This document shows positions 19,262 through 28,376 of a DNA stretch of 64,000 nucleotides, one piece after another (position 1 is the first letter of the stretch; each line of letters begins with the position of its first letter). The notes below the pieces were generated by a model. The model saw only the letters and a program-made list of their open reading frames with translations. It was not told the origin of the DNA and searched no databases. The DNA comes from Methyloligella halotolerans (lineage in GTDB: Bacteria; Pseudomonadota; Alphaproteobacteria; Rhizobiales; Methyloligellaceae): the NCBI RefSeq assembly GCF_001708935.1, contig NZ_MASI01000001.1, positions 744,001 to 808,000 on the forward strand, in the 5' to 3' direction. A program made the position numbers and the translations under genes.

Positions 19262-19415
19262 CCGCTAAGGTCCTGAGAGACATAGGCCTTTCTCTTTGAG
19301 AGGCAAGACCGCAGCGGGGCACCCTGCCCCCGCCGCGGCGCACCTGACCGCTGAGAGGCGACACGCTGGGAAGGTGCCAAGCGCCGGCTTCGGAGTTTCC
19401 GAGCCGGCGTTTTTT
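19262..19415 (+). ncRNA. Candidate structured small RNA
   Basis: About 150 bases fold into successive hairpins. The outer GGTC...GACC stem encloses GAGAGA/TCTCTT (19269-19312). A GC-rich hairpin GCGGGGCA-CCC-TGCCCCCGC follows (about 19315-19334). A GCACCT/AGGTGC stem comes next (about 19340-19377). The region ends in a rho-independent terminator. A CTGAGAG-like motif recurs three times. It does not show the core sequences of TPP, cobalamin, glycine, SRP or 6S RNAs that I know. It could be a trans-acting sRNA or the 3' part of the transcript that includes the 58-residue frame. Confidence 0.45.
19381..19415 (+). terminator. Rho-independent terminator
   Basis: Stem GCGCCGGCTTCGG / CCGAGCCGGCG with one bulged T and loop AGTTT, followed by six T. 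It ends the candidate sRNA and any read-through from bioB-dat. Confidence 0.85.
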
Positions 19416-19515
19416 ATGGCTGAAGCAGCCCCAGCGAACAGCGCCGGCCCGCATGCGGACCGGCGCTTATTCCGTCGAAACGCCTTGATCGGCGGGCGGG
19501 CCGTTAACTTTTGCC

Positions 19516-20082
19516 CTAAGCCGCCTTCTTTTTCGCCTTGGCGGTGCTGGTGCCGCTTTTGGTCACCTTCTTGCCGGCAGCGCGGGCGTTCACCTTCGCC
19601 TTCGCGGTCGCGAGGGTCGACAAGGTCTTATCGGCGGCTTTCTCTTCCTTCAGATTCGCATTCAGAAGCGGCACGACCCCCTTGTGCCCGAGCTCCTTGG
19701 CCCAGGCGATGAGCGTCCCGTAGCGCGTCATCTCGTAATGCTCCACGGCCTGGGCGGATCCGATCAGCGCCGCGTCGAGCACGCGCTTATCGGCTACCTC
19801 GCCGGAGACCTCGTTGGCTTCCTTGATGATGCCGTCGATGGCAGGACAGTCTACGGCCTTCGCCTTTTGGCCGATCTTGGCGAAGACCTCCTCGAGCCGT
19901 TTCACCTGGCCTTCGGTTTCCTTCAAATGGCTCTTGAGACCGCGAGTGAGCTCCCGCTTGGTGGATTTTTCGATCATCTTGGGCAGCGCCTTCAGCACCT
20001 GCTTCTCGGCGTAGTAGATGTCCTGCAGGGTGTGCAGGAAGAGATCCTCCATCGTCTCGATGTCTTTGGAAAACAGCCCCAT
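19516..20082 (-). CDS. DUF892 (YciE-like) ferritin-fold stress protein
   Basis: A 188-residue protein whose residues 1-150 are the YciF/YciE-type four-helix domain: MGLFSKDIETMEDLFLHTLQ, YYAEKQVLKALPKM, HLKETEGQVKRLE and QAVEHYEMTRYG carry the Glu/His pattern of a ferritin-like di-iron site. It ends in a lysine/alanine-rich tail (TAKAKKKAA), which may bind nucleic acid. The start at 20082 is set by the conserved MGLFS beginning. Members of this family are typically stress-induced; the exact role is unknown. Confidence 0.85.
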   Translation of the reverse strand: MGLFSKDIETMEDLFLHTLQDIYYAEKQVLKALPKMIEKSTKRELTRGLKSHLKETEGQVKRLEEVFAKIGQKAKAVDCPAIDGIIKEANEVSGEVADKRVLDAALIGSAQAVEHYEMTRYGTLIAWAKELGHKGVVPLLNANLKEEKAADKTLSTLATAKAKVNARAAGKKVTKSGTSTAKAKKKAA

Positions 20083-20276
20083 CGGAGCAACCCCTTTCTT
20101 GTCGCTTTCGCCTTGGACGAGTCGGTACGGTTGTGTCCGTTGTTGCCGCACCTTGCGCTGTTAAGTGCGTGCGGAACGCCGAAGTTCCCGCAAAACGCGG
20201 GAAAACTTGCTTGTTGAGCAACCGGCCGCGTTGCGAATAATCTCCCGGGGGTTTTGCCGATGTCGGGGGGCATCAC

Positions 20277-20669
20277 GTGCAGGGATGGCGTAACGGAACT
20301 TGGCGGCAGATTGCCGGAGCTCTCGGGCTTCTCGGCGTGCTCGTCTATTCCGGTCTCATTCCCGGCCATCTGATTTCCCAGCTTCGCAACGACCTGGTGC
20401 AGGCGAAGCTCGGCGATGCCCTGACACTGATCTGCCATTCCTCCGCGCCCGACGGCGCGGTGCCGGCGAAGCAGGACGGCAAGTCGAAGACCAACTGCCC
20501 GTTCTGCAAGAACCTCGCCTCGTTCCAATTCGCTGCGACGCCTCCCGCCGCAATCCTCCTGAAGCGTCCTGGCTCCCGCCGGATGGCGCTGCCCCGGGAG
20601 ACGGCCATCGCGACGTTCCGCGACGGCCAAATTCCGCAGAGCCGCGGCCCCCCTCTCCTCTCCGTCTGA
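20277..20669 (+). CDS. DUF2946-type small protein ahead of TonB receptor
   Basis: A 130-residue protein with an N-terminal hydrophobic segment (IAGALGLLGVLVYSGLIPG) and the paired motif LICHSS and NCPFCKNLASFQ. The cysteine/histidine pattern is typical of DUF2946 proteins, which are often encoded next to copper-related TonB receptors. It starts with GTG at 20277. Only 32 bases separate it from the receptor gene, so one transcript is likely. Metal (probably copper) binding is inferred from the motif and neighbours. Confidence 0.7.
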   Translation: MQGWRNGTWRQIAGALGLLGVLVYSGLIPGHLISQLRNDLVQAKLGDALTLICHSSAPDGAVPAKQDGKSKTNCPFCKNLASFQFAATPPAAILLKRPGSRRMALPRETAIATFRDGQIPQSRGPPLLSV

Positions 20670-20701
20670 ACCGCTTGTGACCGCGCGGGCACGTCCTGCG
20701 C

Positions 20702-22945
20702 ATGCCGAAAATCGTTCAATCGGAGAGTCTTTCCATGGGACTTTTGCGTCCGGCCCGCTACGCGTGGCCGCTGTCGCTCATCGCGACCAGTTTTCTATCG
20801 TCGCCCGGCTTCGCCCAGGAGGAGCCGGATTACGAGCTGCCGACCATCGTCGTCACCCAACCCGCGGAGCCTGAGCCTGCGCCGCCCCGTCCGGCCGCTT
20901 CGCCGGCACCGGCCGCGGCCAATCGCTACGCGCTGCCCGCCGATGCGCCGGCGGCGCTGCCCGAGGACGCCGAAAGGTTCGAAACCAGCGTCATCCCGCC
21001 GGGAACCCGGTCGGGAAGCCTGACCGTTCCGACCATCGGCGAGGCCATCGCCGATATCAATCAGACGCCGGGTGGCGTGGAGATCGTGCCTGGCAGCGCC
21101 TATCAGGAGAGCACGCCGTCCACGACCTTGAAGGACGTTCTGAACTACGTGCCGGGCGTCTATATCGAGCCGAAATGGGGCGAGGATTCCCGCATCTCCA
21201 TCCGCGGATCGAGCCTGTCGCGCAATTTCCACCTGCGCGGGGTGCAGCTCTATATGGATGGCATCCCCATCAACACGGCGGACGGCTACGGCGATTTCCA
21301 GGAGATCGACCCAACGGCCTACAAATATGTTGAGGTGTTCAAGGGGGCGAACGCGCTCCGCTTCGGGGCCAACAGCCTGGGCGGCGCGATCAACTTCGTG
21401 ATGCCCACGGGCTACAATTCGGAAGCCTTCGGAGTGCGCACCGATATCGGCTCGTTCGGCATGCGAAAGGTCGCCGTCAGCTCAGGCGGCGTGTCGGGCA
21501 ATGTCGATTACTTCGTGCACGGCACCTTCCAGGAATCGGATGGGTTCCGCGAGCACAGCTCCGGTGAATCCGGCCGGGGCGTCGCCAATATCGGCTACAA
21601 GATCACGCCGAATATCGAGACGCGCTTCTATTTCAACGCCAACGATATCCAGCAGAACATGCCGGGCGCGGTGACGCGGCAGGTCGCCCTCACCGCCCCC
21701 AAGACGCCGGCCCCGATCAACGTAATCAACGACTGGCAGCGCAACATCCAGTCCTACCGGATCGCGAACAAGACGGCGATCCGGCTTGCGCCCGATACCT
21801 TGCTTGAGCTCGGTGCATTCGGCGTGGACCGGCATCTGATCCATCCGATCTTCATGTATCTGGACTACGACTATGCCGATTACGGCGGCTTCGCCCGGCT
21901 GTTCGACGAGCGCCAGATCTCGGGCAAGCGCAACCTGCTGATCGCGGGCGTCAATCTCCATAACGGAGAGACGGATGCGGACCTTTACGGCATCGGACCG
22001 GGCGCCGCGAAAGGCCCGCTGATGCAGAGTTCCGACCAGATCTCCAACAATCTTTCCGCCTATCTGGAGGATTCGTTCTACTTCATGGACGATGTGGCCT
22101 TCGTCGCGGGCACGCAGTTCCTCCATGCGGAGCGCGAGCAGATCGCCATCCTGAACACGACCGATGGCGACAGCACTTTCGACCTCTGGAGTCCGAAGGT
22201 CGGACTGTTGTGGGATGTGGAGCCCGACTGGCAGGTCTTCGGCAACATCTCCCGCAGCGCCGAGGTACCGAGCTTCGGCGAAGGAGGCGCAGTGTTCTCG
22301 TTCGATGAGATCCGCGCCCAGCGGGCGACCACCTATGAAATCGGCACCCGCGGAAGCCGTCCGGATTACAGCTGGGACCTATCCATCTACCGGGCGGAAA
22401 TCCGCAACGAGCTGCAATGCCTGGGGGCATCGACCGCAGCCTGCACGGTGGTGAATGCCGACAGGACGATCCATCAGGGCGTGGAGCTCGGTCTGGGCTA
22501 CAGCCTGGTGAAGGGCATCTTCGAGAAGGGCGAGGAGGCCGACCGGATCTGGCTGAACGGCGTCTACACCTACAACGACTTCTTCTTCGACGACGATCCG
22601 ATCTACGGCAACAACCAGCTTCCCGGCGCCCCGCCCCACATCATCCGTGCGGAGCTCCTCTACAAGCACCCGTGGGGATTCTATGCGGGGCCGACCCTCG
22701 ACTGGGTGCCGGAGGGCTATTTCGTCGACAACGCTAATACGACGAGGACCGATGCCTATGCGCTGCTCGGCGCCAAGCTCGGCTTCGAGAAGGGCAAGTG
22801 GTCCGGCTATGTCGAGGCGCGAAATCTCACGGATGAAACCTATATCGCCGCGGTCGACATCGTCGCCGAGGCCAATCCCGAAGCCGCGCTGTATTGGCCC
22901 GGCAATGGCCGCGCCGTGTTCGCCGGCCTTCAGATGAAATGGTGA
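20702..22945 (+). CDS. TonB-dependent outer-membrane receptor, probably for copper
   Basis: A 747-residue outer-membrane gated channel. A signal peptide is visible if translation begins at the ATG 20735 (MGLLRPARYAWPL...GFAQE); the ATG at 20702 adds 11 residues. A proline/alanine-rich linker follows, then the plug domain (LKDVLNYVPGVYIEPKWGE, SRISIRGSSLS, VEVFKGANALRFGANSLGGAINFV) and a beta-barrel ending in aromatic Trp. A TonB-box-like TIVVT lies near residue 48. Neighbouring DUF2946 and YcnI genes suggest copper or a copper complex as substrate; this is inference. Confidence 0.88.
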   Translation: MPKIVQSESLSMGLLRPARYAWPLSLIATSFLSSPGFAQEEPDYELPTIVVTQPAEPEPAPPRPAASPAPAAANRYALPADAPAALPEDAERFETSVIPPGTRSGSLTVPTIGEAIADINQTPGGVEIVPGSAYQESTPSTTLKDVLNYVPGVYIEPKWGEDSRISIRGSSLSRNFHLRGVQLYMDGIPINTADGYGDFQEIDPTAYKYVEVFKGANALRFGANSLGGAINFVMPTGYNSEAFGVRTDIGSFGMRKVAVSSGGVSGNVDYFVHGTFQESDGFREHSSGESGRGVANIGYKITPNIETRFYFNANDIQQNMPGAVTRQVALTAPKTPAPINVINDWQRNIQSYRIANKTAIRLAPDTLLELGAFGVDRHLIHPIFMYLDYDYADYGGFARLFDERQISGKRNLLIAGVNLHNGETDADLYGIGPGAAKGPLMQSSDQISNNLSAYLEDSFYFMDDVAFVAGTQFLHAEREQIAILNTTDGDSTFDLWSPKVGLLWDVEPDWQVFGNISRSAEVPSFGEGGAVFSFDEIRAQRATTYEIGTRGSRPDYSWDLSIYRAEIRNELQCLGASTAACTVVNADRTIHQGVELGLGYSLVKGIFEKGEEADRIWLNGVYTYNDFFFDDDPIYGNNQLPGAPPHIIRAELLYKHPWGFYAGPTLDWVPEGYFVDNANTTRTDAYALLGAKLGFEKGKWSGYVEARNLTDETYIAAVDIVAEANPEAALYWPGNGRAVFAGLQMKW

Positions 22946-22950
22946 GACTG

Positions 22951-23460
22951 ATGAGCAAAACGAGAGTCGTATCAACCCTATCGGCGGCGCTGTTCGCCGC
23001 GTTTCTGAGCTCCGGCGCCCAGGCTCATATGTCGCTCGAGACGGCCAATGCCGAGTCAGGCAGCTTCTACAAGGCGATCCTGAAGCTGCCCCATGGCTGC
23101 GACGGTGCCGCTACGGTGCGCGTGGAGGCGACGCTGCCTGCGGGCTTCATCTCGGCCAAGCCCATGATGAAGCCGGGCTGGAAGATCGAGACCGTGAAAG
23201 GCGATTACGATCGCGAATATGCCTTCATCCACGGCATGACAAAGAAGGACGGCGTGGTGAAGGTCATCTGGTCGGGCGGAGAGGTGCCGGACGATTTCTA
23301 CGACGAGTTCGTGGTCACGGGTTATCTCGCCAAGGAGATGAAGCCGGGTCCGACCTATTTCCCGGTCAAGCAGACCTGCACCGAAGGCGAGATCGACTGG
23401 TCGGAAGTGCCGAAGGACGGTGAGGATGCCCATAGCCTCGAGCGCCCGCGCCCCAGCTGA
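22951..23460 (+). CDS. ycnI: YcnI-like (DUF1775) periplasmic copper-binding protein
   Basis: 169 residues with a Sec signal peptide ending ...GAQA, so the mature protein begins with His (HMSLE). That is the hallmark of YcnI proteins, which bind copper through the N-terminal histidine. KLPHGCDG, KPMMKPGWKIET and VIWSGGEVPDDFYDEF are characteristic of the family. It starts five bases after the receptor stop and is clearly in the same operon. Together with DUF2946 and the receptor it forms a predicted copper import route. Confidence 0.85.
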   Translation: MSKTRVVSTLSAALFAAFLSSGAQAHMSLETANAESGSFYKAILKLPHGCDGAATVRVEATLPAGFISAKPMMKPGWKIETVKGDYDREYAFIHGMTKKDGVVKVIWSGGEVPDDFYDEFVVTGYLAKEMKPGPTYFPVKQTCTEGEIDWSEVPKDGEDAHSLERPRPS

Positions 23461-23513
23461 TGCTGAGCGCGCCCGCTACGTCAGGCGGCCATCACCAACA
23501 CTAGAAAAGGTTG

Positions 23514-23542
23514 GAGCGGCCCGGCGGTGAACCGGGCCGCTC
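23514..23542. terminator. Bidirectional hairpin terminator
   Basis: Perfect 11-base stem GAGCGGCCCGG / CCGGGCCGCTC with a seven-base loop, between the convergent ycnI-like gene and the permease gene. No long T run is present on either side. Confidence 0.65.
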
Positions 23543-23559
23543 TCCTCATGCTTGGTCGT

Positions 23560-25094
23560 CTAGCCTCTTGGCTGGGCCTTCATGCTCGCCGCTCCCTCGC
23601 GGTTCTTCACCGCGAACTCCTCTTCCGGCGAATAGACCAGCGTGTTGCGGCCATAGGCTGCGAAGTAAATGATGGTCAGGGCGTACCAGATCGCAACGCC
23701 GATGATGCCCGCGCGATAGAGCGGATCGGAGAGCTGGAAGCCGATGGTCACCAGAGCGATAATCACCGTCAGGCCGGCGCCGACGAGACCGAACGGGCTA
23801 CGATAGGGCCGCTCGATGTTCGGGAAATCCCTGCGCAGCTTGATGAAGGTGAGCGCCTGGAGGAGATAGGAGAACATGGCGCCGAAGACCGCCATGTTCA
23901 GAAGAACGCCTCCGATAAACGCGCCGGCATCCTCGCCGCCTTCGGTGAACCAGATCACGAGCATCACGACGAAGCCGACCGTAGCACCGGTGATCAGGGC
24001 GACATTCGGCGTCTTATGGGTGCCGTGGGTCACCGACAGGAAGTGCGGGAAATAGCCCGCCCTGGACAGGGAATAGATCTGCCGGCCGAAGGCGAAGATG
24101 ATGGCATGAAAGCTCGCCACCAGCCCCGCCACCGCGAAGAGCGACAGGATCTTCGCCCATCCCGAACCGTAGATGGCACGGAAGCCGTCTAGGATCGGTT
24201 CGCCCGAGGTGCCGAGAGCGTATGAGCCGACCGGGATGGACGGGTTGATGAACAAGATCAGGAAGGCCGTTGCGATCAGGGTGAACATGCCGAGCATGAT
24301 GCCTTTGGGCATGTCGCGCTGGGGATTGGCCGATTCCTCGGCCGCAGAGGCAGTTCCTCGATGGCGAGGAACAGCCAGACCGCGAACGGCATGGCGGCCA
24401 GAATGCCATAGGGGCCGAAGGGCAGGAACGGTCCATTGCCATCGGGGAGTTCGACCGCCTCCCCCGTGCCCGGATCGACGCCGATATTCAGCGCGTATTT
24501 GAAGAAGTCGATATGCGGGATGGCACTGACGAAGAAGAAGATCAGGATGGCCAAGGCGAGCAGCGTGACCACCACCGTGACCGTGAAGGATAGCGCCACG
24601 CCCCGCAGGTTCAGCCCGACGAAAATCACATACCCGATGAGCCACCAGACGGGCTGGAAGGCCACGGGCGTTCCGAAGATGCTGGTGAGATAGGCGCCGA
24701 TAAAGAAGACCACCACGGCGGGCGTGAGCACGTATTCGATGTTCTCCGCCACGCCGGTGATGAAGCCACCCCAGGGGCCGAAGGCCGTCCGGGCGAAGGA
24801 ATAGGCGCCACCTGTGTGAGGGAGCGCCGCGCTCATCTCGGCGATCGAATAGGTGAGGCCGAGATACATGATGGTGATGATGATGGTGCCCACCAGCATG
24901 CCGCCCCAGCCTCCGACACCGAAGCCCAGGTTCCAGCCGGAGAAGTCGCCGGAGATAACCGCGCCCACGCCGAGCGCCCAAAGCGAGAAGACGCCGGCGT
25001 AGCGCGTCAGCTCCCGCTTGGTGAAATAGTCCGCGCCCGGCACGTGATATGAGACGCCACCTTCGTGGCGCCGTTCGCTCGACTTGTCAGCCAT
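23560..25094 (-). CDS. eat: Ethanolamine-type amino-acid permease, frame broken by one base
   Basis: APC-superfamily permease with twelve predicted helices, closest in motif pattern to ethanolamine permeases (FSLWALGVGAVISGDFSGWN, ALPHTGGAYSFARTAFGPWGG). The N-terminal part reads to AIEELPL at about 24345. The rest (AAEESANPQRDMPKGIMLG...) continues in the next frame after one missing base in a CTGGCGGCC-like context. With the base restored the protein is about 511 residues, normal length. The ATG at 25094 has AGGAACG upstream. Substrate assignment is by family only; no ammonia-lyase genes are nearby. Confidence 0.78.
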
Positions 25095-25509
25095 GATCGT
25101 TCCTTTCAGGGAAACGTCCCCCCAGATGGATTGAAGACCAGCGGGATAACGGGCGGAGGCCCGGCGGAACGCGCGCTGGAATGACAGCGAACGGACGGCC
25201 GATTAGTCGATTTTTTGCGCAAAGGTCTGAGGCGGGCCAGGCCGGCGATGAGCATCGCGGCCGGTCGTGGAAGGTCAGGACACGACGCCCGGCTAGACAG
25301 AGTTTGTCCGTCTTACGCCCCCGTCTCCATCCGGAGCCACGCTGAACGGATGGATGAATGAGCCCGGCGTAGCAAGGCCGGGCCGCCGCCATCATCGGTT
25401 GAGAAACTTCCCGTTGTCAATCGAAGGCCTGTGGAGATCGCGGAGGCGATTCCGGGACAGATCGGCGGCACCGGGAGCTGGCCAGGGCTTGGTTAGGGCT
25501 ATGGCTCGG
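25095..25509. other. 415-base intergenic region
   Basis: Upstream region of the permease gene and downstream of the DUF4239-type gene, both on the minus strand. A hairpin GCCCGGC-GTAGCAAG-GCCGGGC lies at about 25363-25384. No conserved open frame or RNA gene was recognised. It should hold the permease promoter, which I could not place. Confidence 0.4.
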
Positions 25510-26325
25510 CTATGGCTCGGCGGGATCGGTCGCCTGCCAGTGAGGCGGCGCTTCCCGCGCGACGATATTGAACGGTTCCGCCGAGATATGGACGGGGCCG
25601 GTGAACGGGAAATCGAGCAGGATCGCCGGCAGCAATACGAGGCCCACCAGCGCCGCCATCACGGCGGCCATAGCGATCTGGGCGACCATATTCTGTGCCC
25701 CGAAAAACGCGGGATATCCCAGAAGGATGAAGGCGCCCCCGATGAGCGCGAGCCAAAGGACGTTGGGGATCGAGCCGTTGGCGCTCTCGATCCGTTCGCT
25801 CCGGCTGTCCTGGATCACGGCGACGAGGCGCAAGGCCTCCTGAAAGAGGGCGAGATCCTTCAGGGTCTCAACGTTCAGGGCCAGGATGGATTCTGCGACA
25901 TGGGCCAAATGGTCCGCAGGCCGCATACCCAGCGTGCCGTTGGCCATTGCGGGCCATTCGTCCTTTTTGACGTGACGCGCATATTCGAGCAACGGCTGGC
26001 GGATCGCTTCGCCTTGGTTGCCGGGAATGGCATAGGTCAGATGATGGAGATCGCGCACCGCTTTGGCCTCGGTGCGAACGGCGGTCTCGACGTCCTGATA
26101 ATCCTGCCAGACCGCGATCACCATGAAGGCGATCATGACGGCGTAGAGCACGCCGACATTGGCGAATTTAAACCCGCCGATCTCGTTGTTCCGCTGAAGA
26201 CGCTCCGGCCCCCACAGACGGCGGGCGAGCAGAATGAGGCCGATCGTATAGATCTCGCAGACGCCGATGATGCCGAAGACCACGACGGGCAGCGGCGCTT
26301 CATTGATCAGCCTGAGAAAAGGCAC
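25510..26325 (-). CDS. DUF4239-type membrane protein
   Basis: A 271-residue protein with two hydrophobic helices in the first 80 residues, a central soluble segment (residues about 85-190: YQDVETAVRTEAKAVRDLHHLTYAIPG...) and two helices near residues 190-245. This layout and the segment VRTEA.A...L match bestrophin-like DUF4239 proteins. It might be a channel-like or sensor protein; the function is unknown. It is monocistronic, with no informative neighbours. Confidence 0.65.
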   Translation of the reverse strand: MPFLRLINEAPLPVVVFGIIGVCEIYTIGLILLARRLWGPERLQRNNEIGGFKFANVGVLYAVMIAFMVIAVWQDYQDVETAVRTEAKAVRDLHHLTYAIPGNQGEAIRQPLLEYARHVKKDEWPAMANGTLGMRPADHLAHVAESILALNVETLKDLALFQEALRLVAVIQDSRSERIESANGSIPNVLWLALIGGAFILLGYPAFFGAQNMVAQIAMAAVMAALVGLVLLPAILLDFPFTGPVHISAEPFNIVAREAPPHWQATDPAEP

Positions 26326-26421
26326 GGGCGCGAACTCCGCTGACTTACCGGACGCTATCCACTAGCCGATCTCGGCTCGTTGAAAAAGCGCCTTCCGCCA
26401 AGGAAGCTCGCGCCCCCGCCG

Positions 26422-26496
26422 CTAGAACAATAGGTACAGAATTACGATCACGATCAGGGGCACGCCCATCAGCCAAAGAAGAATACCAGGCAGCAT
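26422..26496 (-). CDS. 24-residue hydrophobic membrane peptide
   Basis: A complete tiny open frame, MLPGILLWLMGVPLIVIVIL plus YLLF, forming one transmembrane helix. It is preceded by an excellent Shine-Dalgarno sequence (GGGAGGAG, seven bases before the ATG). The ribosome-binding site and the single clean helix argue that it is translated. Function unknown; similar micro-peptides occur in stress-related intergenic regions of related bacteria. Confidence 0.55.
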   Translation of the reverse strand: MLPGILLWLMGVPLIVIVILYLLF

Positions 26497-26671
26497 GTCA
26501 GTCTCTCCTCCCGTTTGCGTAGTCTCCAGGAACGGAACAACCCGAAGTCGAGTTGGTTCCGGGACGATGCGATCAGCATGCCCTTCGCGGGTAGCGCGTC
26601 GTCGCGAGAGGCAATCAAGAGGCAAGCTGCCAGGCGTCCTCGCGGCGCCTGGTACGAGGGAGGATTTCGAC

Positions 26672-27291
26672 ATGGTAAGGAAGCCAGATATCGCCGTGGC
26701 GGAGATGGACGAAATGTCCATCTCTCAGTTCACGCTGGACCGGTCCGCGATGGCGACCGATTGGGGGGCGATCTTCGGCGGGGCTTTGGCCGCCGTCGCC
26801 GTCTCCATCATTCTCTTCACCGCCGGCTCCGGCTTCGGTTTCTCGACCGTGGAGCCTGGTCTTTCACCAACAGCGCACCTGAGAACTTCGCCATCGGAGC
26901 CGGTGTCTGGCTCATCGTGATGCAGTGGCTGTCCTCTGGTTTCGGCGGTTATCTCGCCGGACGGCTGCGCAGCAAGACGCCGGGGCTGCGGACGGATGAG
27001 GTCTTCTTCCGGGATTCCGCCCATGGGCTGCTCGCCTGGGCACTCGCTACGCTTCTGGTCGCGGCCCTGTTCGCCGTCGGCACCGTGTTTGCCGGCTTGG
27101 GCGCCGTCGACGCCGTGGCGCCGGGTGCCGACGCTGCCGCCAGCGCGGCGGAGGTCTCCAAGGAGACGGCCAAGCAGGTGGCCGAGGCCGCTGCGAACTT
27201 CTCGATCTTCACCGCCATATCGCTGCTGATCGGCGGCTTCATCGGCGGCGTGGCCGGCGCGCTCGGCGGTTACCACCGGGACGAGATCTAG
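26672..27291 (+). CDS. Hypothetical membrane protein, frame broken by one base
   Basis: It begins at the ATG 26672 behind GAGGGAGG. The first part ends at GFGFSTVEP. The continuation (WSFTNSAPENFAIGAGVWLIV...) is in the next frame, with one C missing at about 26857 (CCCTGG read as CCTGG). The restored protein has 206 residues: a first helix (WGAIFGGALAAVAVSIILFTAG), a glycine-rich second helix ending FGGYLAGRLR, a third helix, an alanine-rich amphipathic segment and a last glycine-zipper helix (GGFIGGVAGALGG). No named function is recognised. Confidence 0.65.
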
Positions 27292-27363
27292 GACGGCAGG
27301 CCCCTTCCACCGGAAAAGCGAGTCGTTGCAAAGGCTTTGCCCCGACGGATGAACGAATATTGG

Positions 27364-27392
27364 ACGCCCTCCCGGCCTCGGCCGGGAGGGCG
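27364..27392. terminator. Strong GC hairpin
   Basis: Perfect inverted repeat ACGCCCTCCCGGCC / GGCCGGGAGGGCGT with a one-to-three-base loop, after the membrane protein gene. There is no T run, but stem stability is very high. Confidence 0.65.
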
Positions 27393-27486
27393 TTCGCATA
27401 TCTTGCAGATCCAGTGGCCTTCATCCAGCCGCTCCGCTGCTCTTGCGAACGTACTGGCACGAAATGGCAAGTTTGGCAGGCGCTCC

Positions 27487-28251
27487 ATGCCTAATCTGTC
27501 GGCATATGCATCCGGCTGGGGATCGGTCTTGTTGAACGTGCTACTTTCTGGGCAATCCAACGCGCTGGGGCTGCGCGAAGGCGGCCCACGCTTCGCGGAT
27601 TGCGATGACCGCGTTCAGGTCTGGAACAACTTCAATCCTTACGGCTCGTACGGATACGACTGGGTCTATCCGCAAGAAGCGCGCCCACCCTTCCATCTCA
27701 CCGGACCGAGCAACAATCTCGGTGTCTGGTTCGCCCATTGCGCGGCCCAGCGCCTGCGCCAGGATGTGCGTCTGACGGTGGTCGCCAATCCGGACGCTTC
27801 GATGGTGGAGTGGCTGCCGGAGGTCGGGACCATGTCGCGCACCATCGACGCCGTGTTCGAGGCGCAAGGCAGCGCGCCCTACGACGTCATGCTCTGGCAC
27901 CAGGGTGAGGCCGACCGCGGCTGCGATACGGGGTGGTACCGGGAAGCGCTCGACTGGCTGGTCGCCAGCCTGCGGGAGAAGCGCATCCTGAAACGCAATG
28001 GGCCGGTGCTGCTGGGCGGCCTCGCCTCGCCGCTCGACGCCTGCGTGAATTGCGCCCTGGTGGAGGCGGCCCAGGACCACATGCTCATGCGTTTCGTCGA
28101 TGTCGGCGGCATCCCCGCCGAGGGCGGGCTGGAGCATTTCTCCGGCGCCGGGCTGGCTGAGCTCGGGCAGCGCTATTTCGAAGCTTATCATCCGCGGGGC
28201 GCCAAAACCCGCGGCTTCCGGTCGACCCAGAATGCGGCGGATCGCATCTAG
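27487..28251 (+). CDS. SGNH / sialate O-acetylesterase-like hydrolase
   Basis: 254 residues from the ATG at 27487. The catalytic blocks of the SASA/SGNH esterase family are visible: LLSGQSNALG (nucleophile Ser, block I) near residue 27, VMLWHQGEAD (block III) and EGGLEHFSGAGLAELG with the catalytic His near the C-terminus. There is no clear signal peptide, so either it is cytoplasmic or the start is further upstream (the frame is open to 27337). Likely removes acetyl or acyl groups from a glycan or small molecule; substrate unknown. Confidence 0.7.
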   Translation: MPNLSAYASGWGSVLLNVLLSGQSNALGLREGGPRFADCDDRVQVWNNFNPYGSYGYDWVYPQEARPPFHLTGPSNNLGVWFAHCAAQRLRQDVRLTVVANPDASMVEWLPEVGTMSRTIDAVFEAQGSAPYDVMLWHQGEADRGCDTGWYREALDWLVASLREKRILKRNGPVLLGGLASPLDACVNCALVEAAQDHMLMRFVDVGGIPAEGGLEHFSGAGLAELGQRYFEAYHPRGAKTRGFRSTQNAADRI

Positions 28252-28376
28252 ACGATCGGACTGAGAGGGCGGGGCCATGCCATGGAAATGCTCCCTGGTG
28301 TGGCATGGCCCCGATCTCTCTGCGACAGCGGCGCGGGCCTTCCCCGACGTCCGCCGGACGCTTCACCTTCCGAGCG

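Noticed and set aside
19262-19415. TPP riboswitch or SRP RNA
   Set aside because: CTGAGAGG recalls a TPP element, but the other conserved TPP segments and the SRP GGAAGGAAGCAGCC-type core are absent, and no thiamine gene follows.
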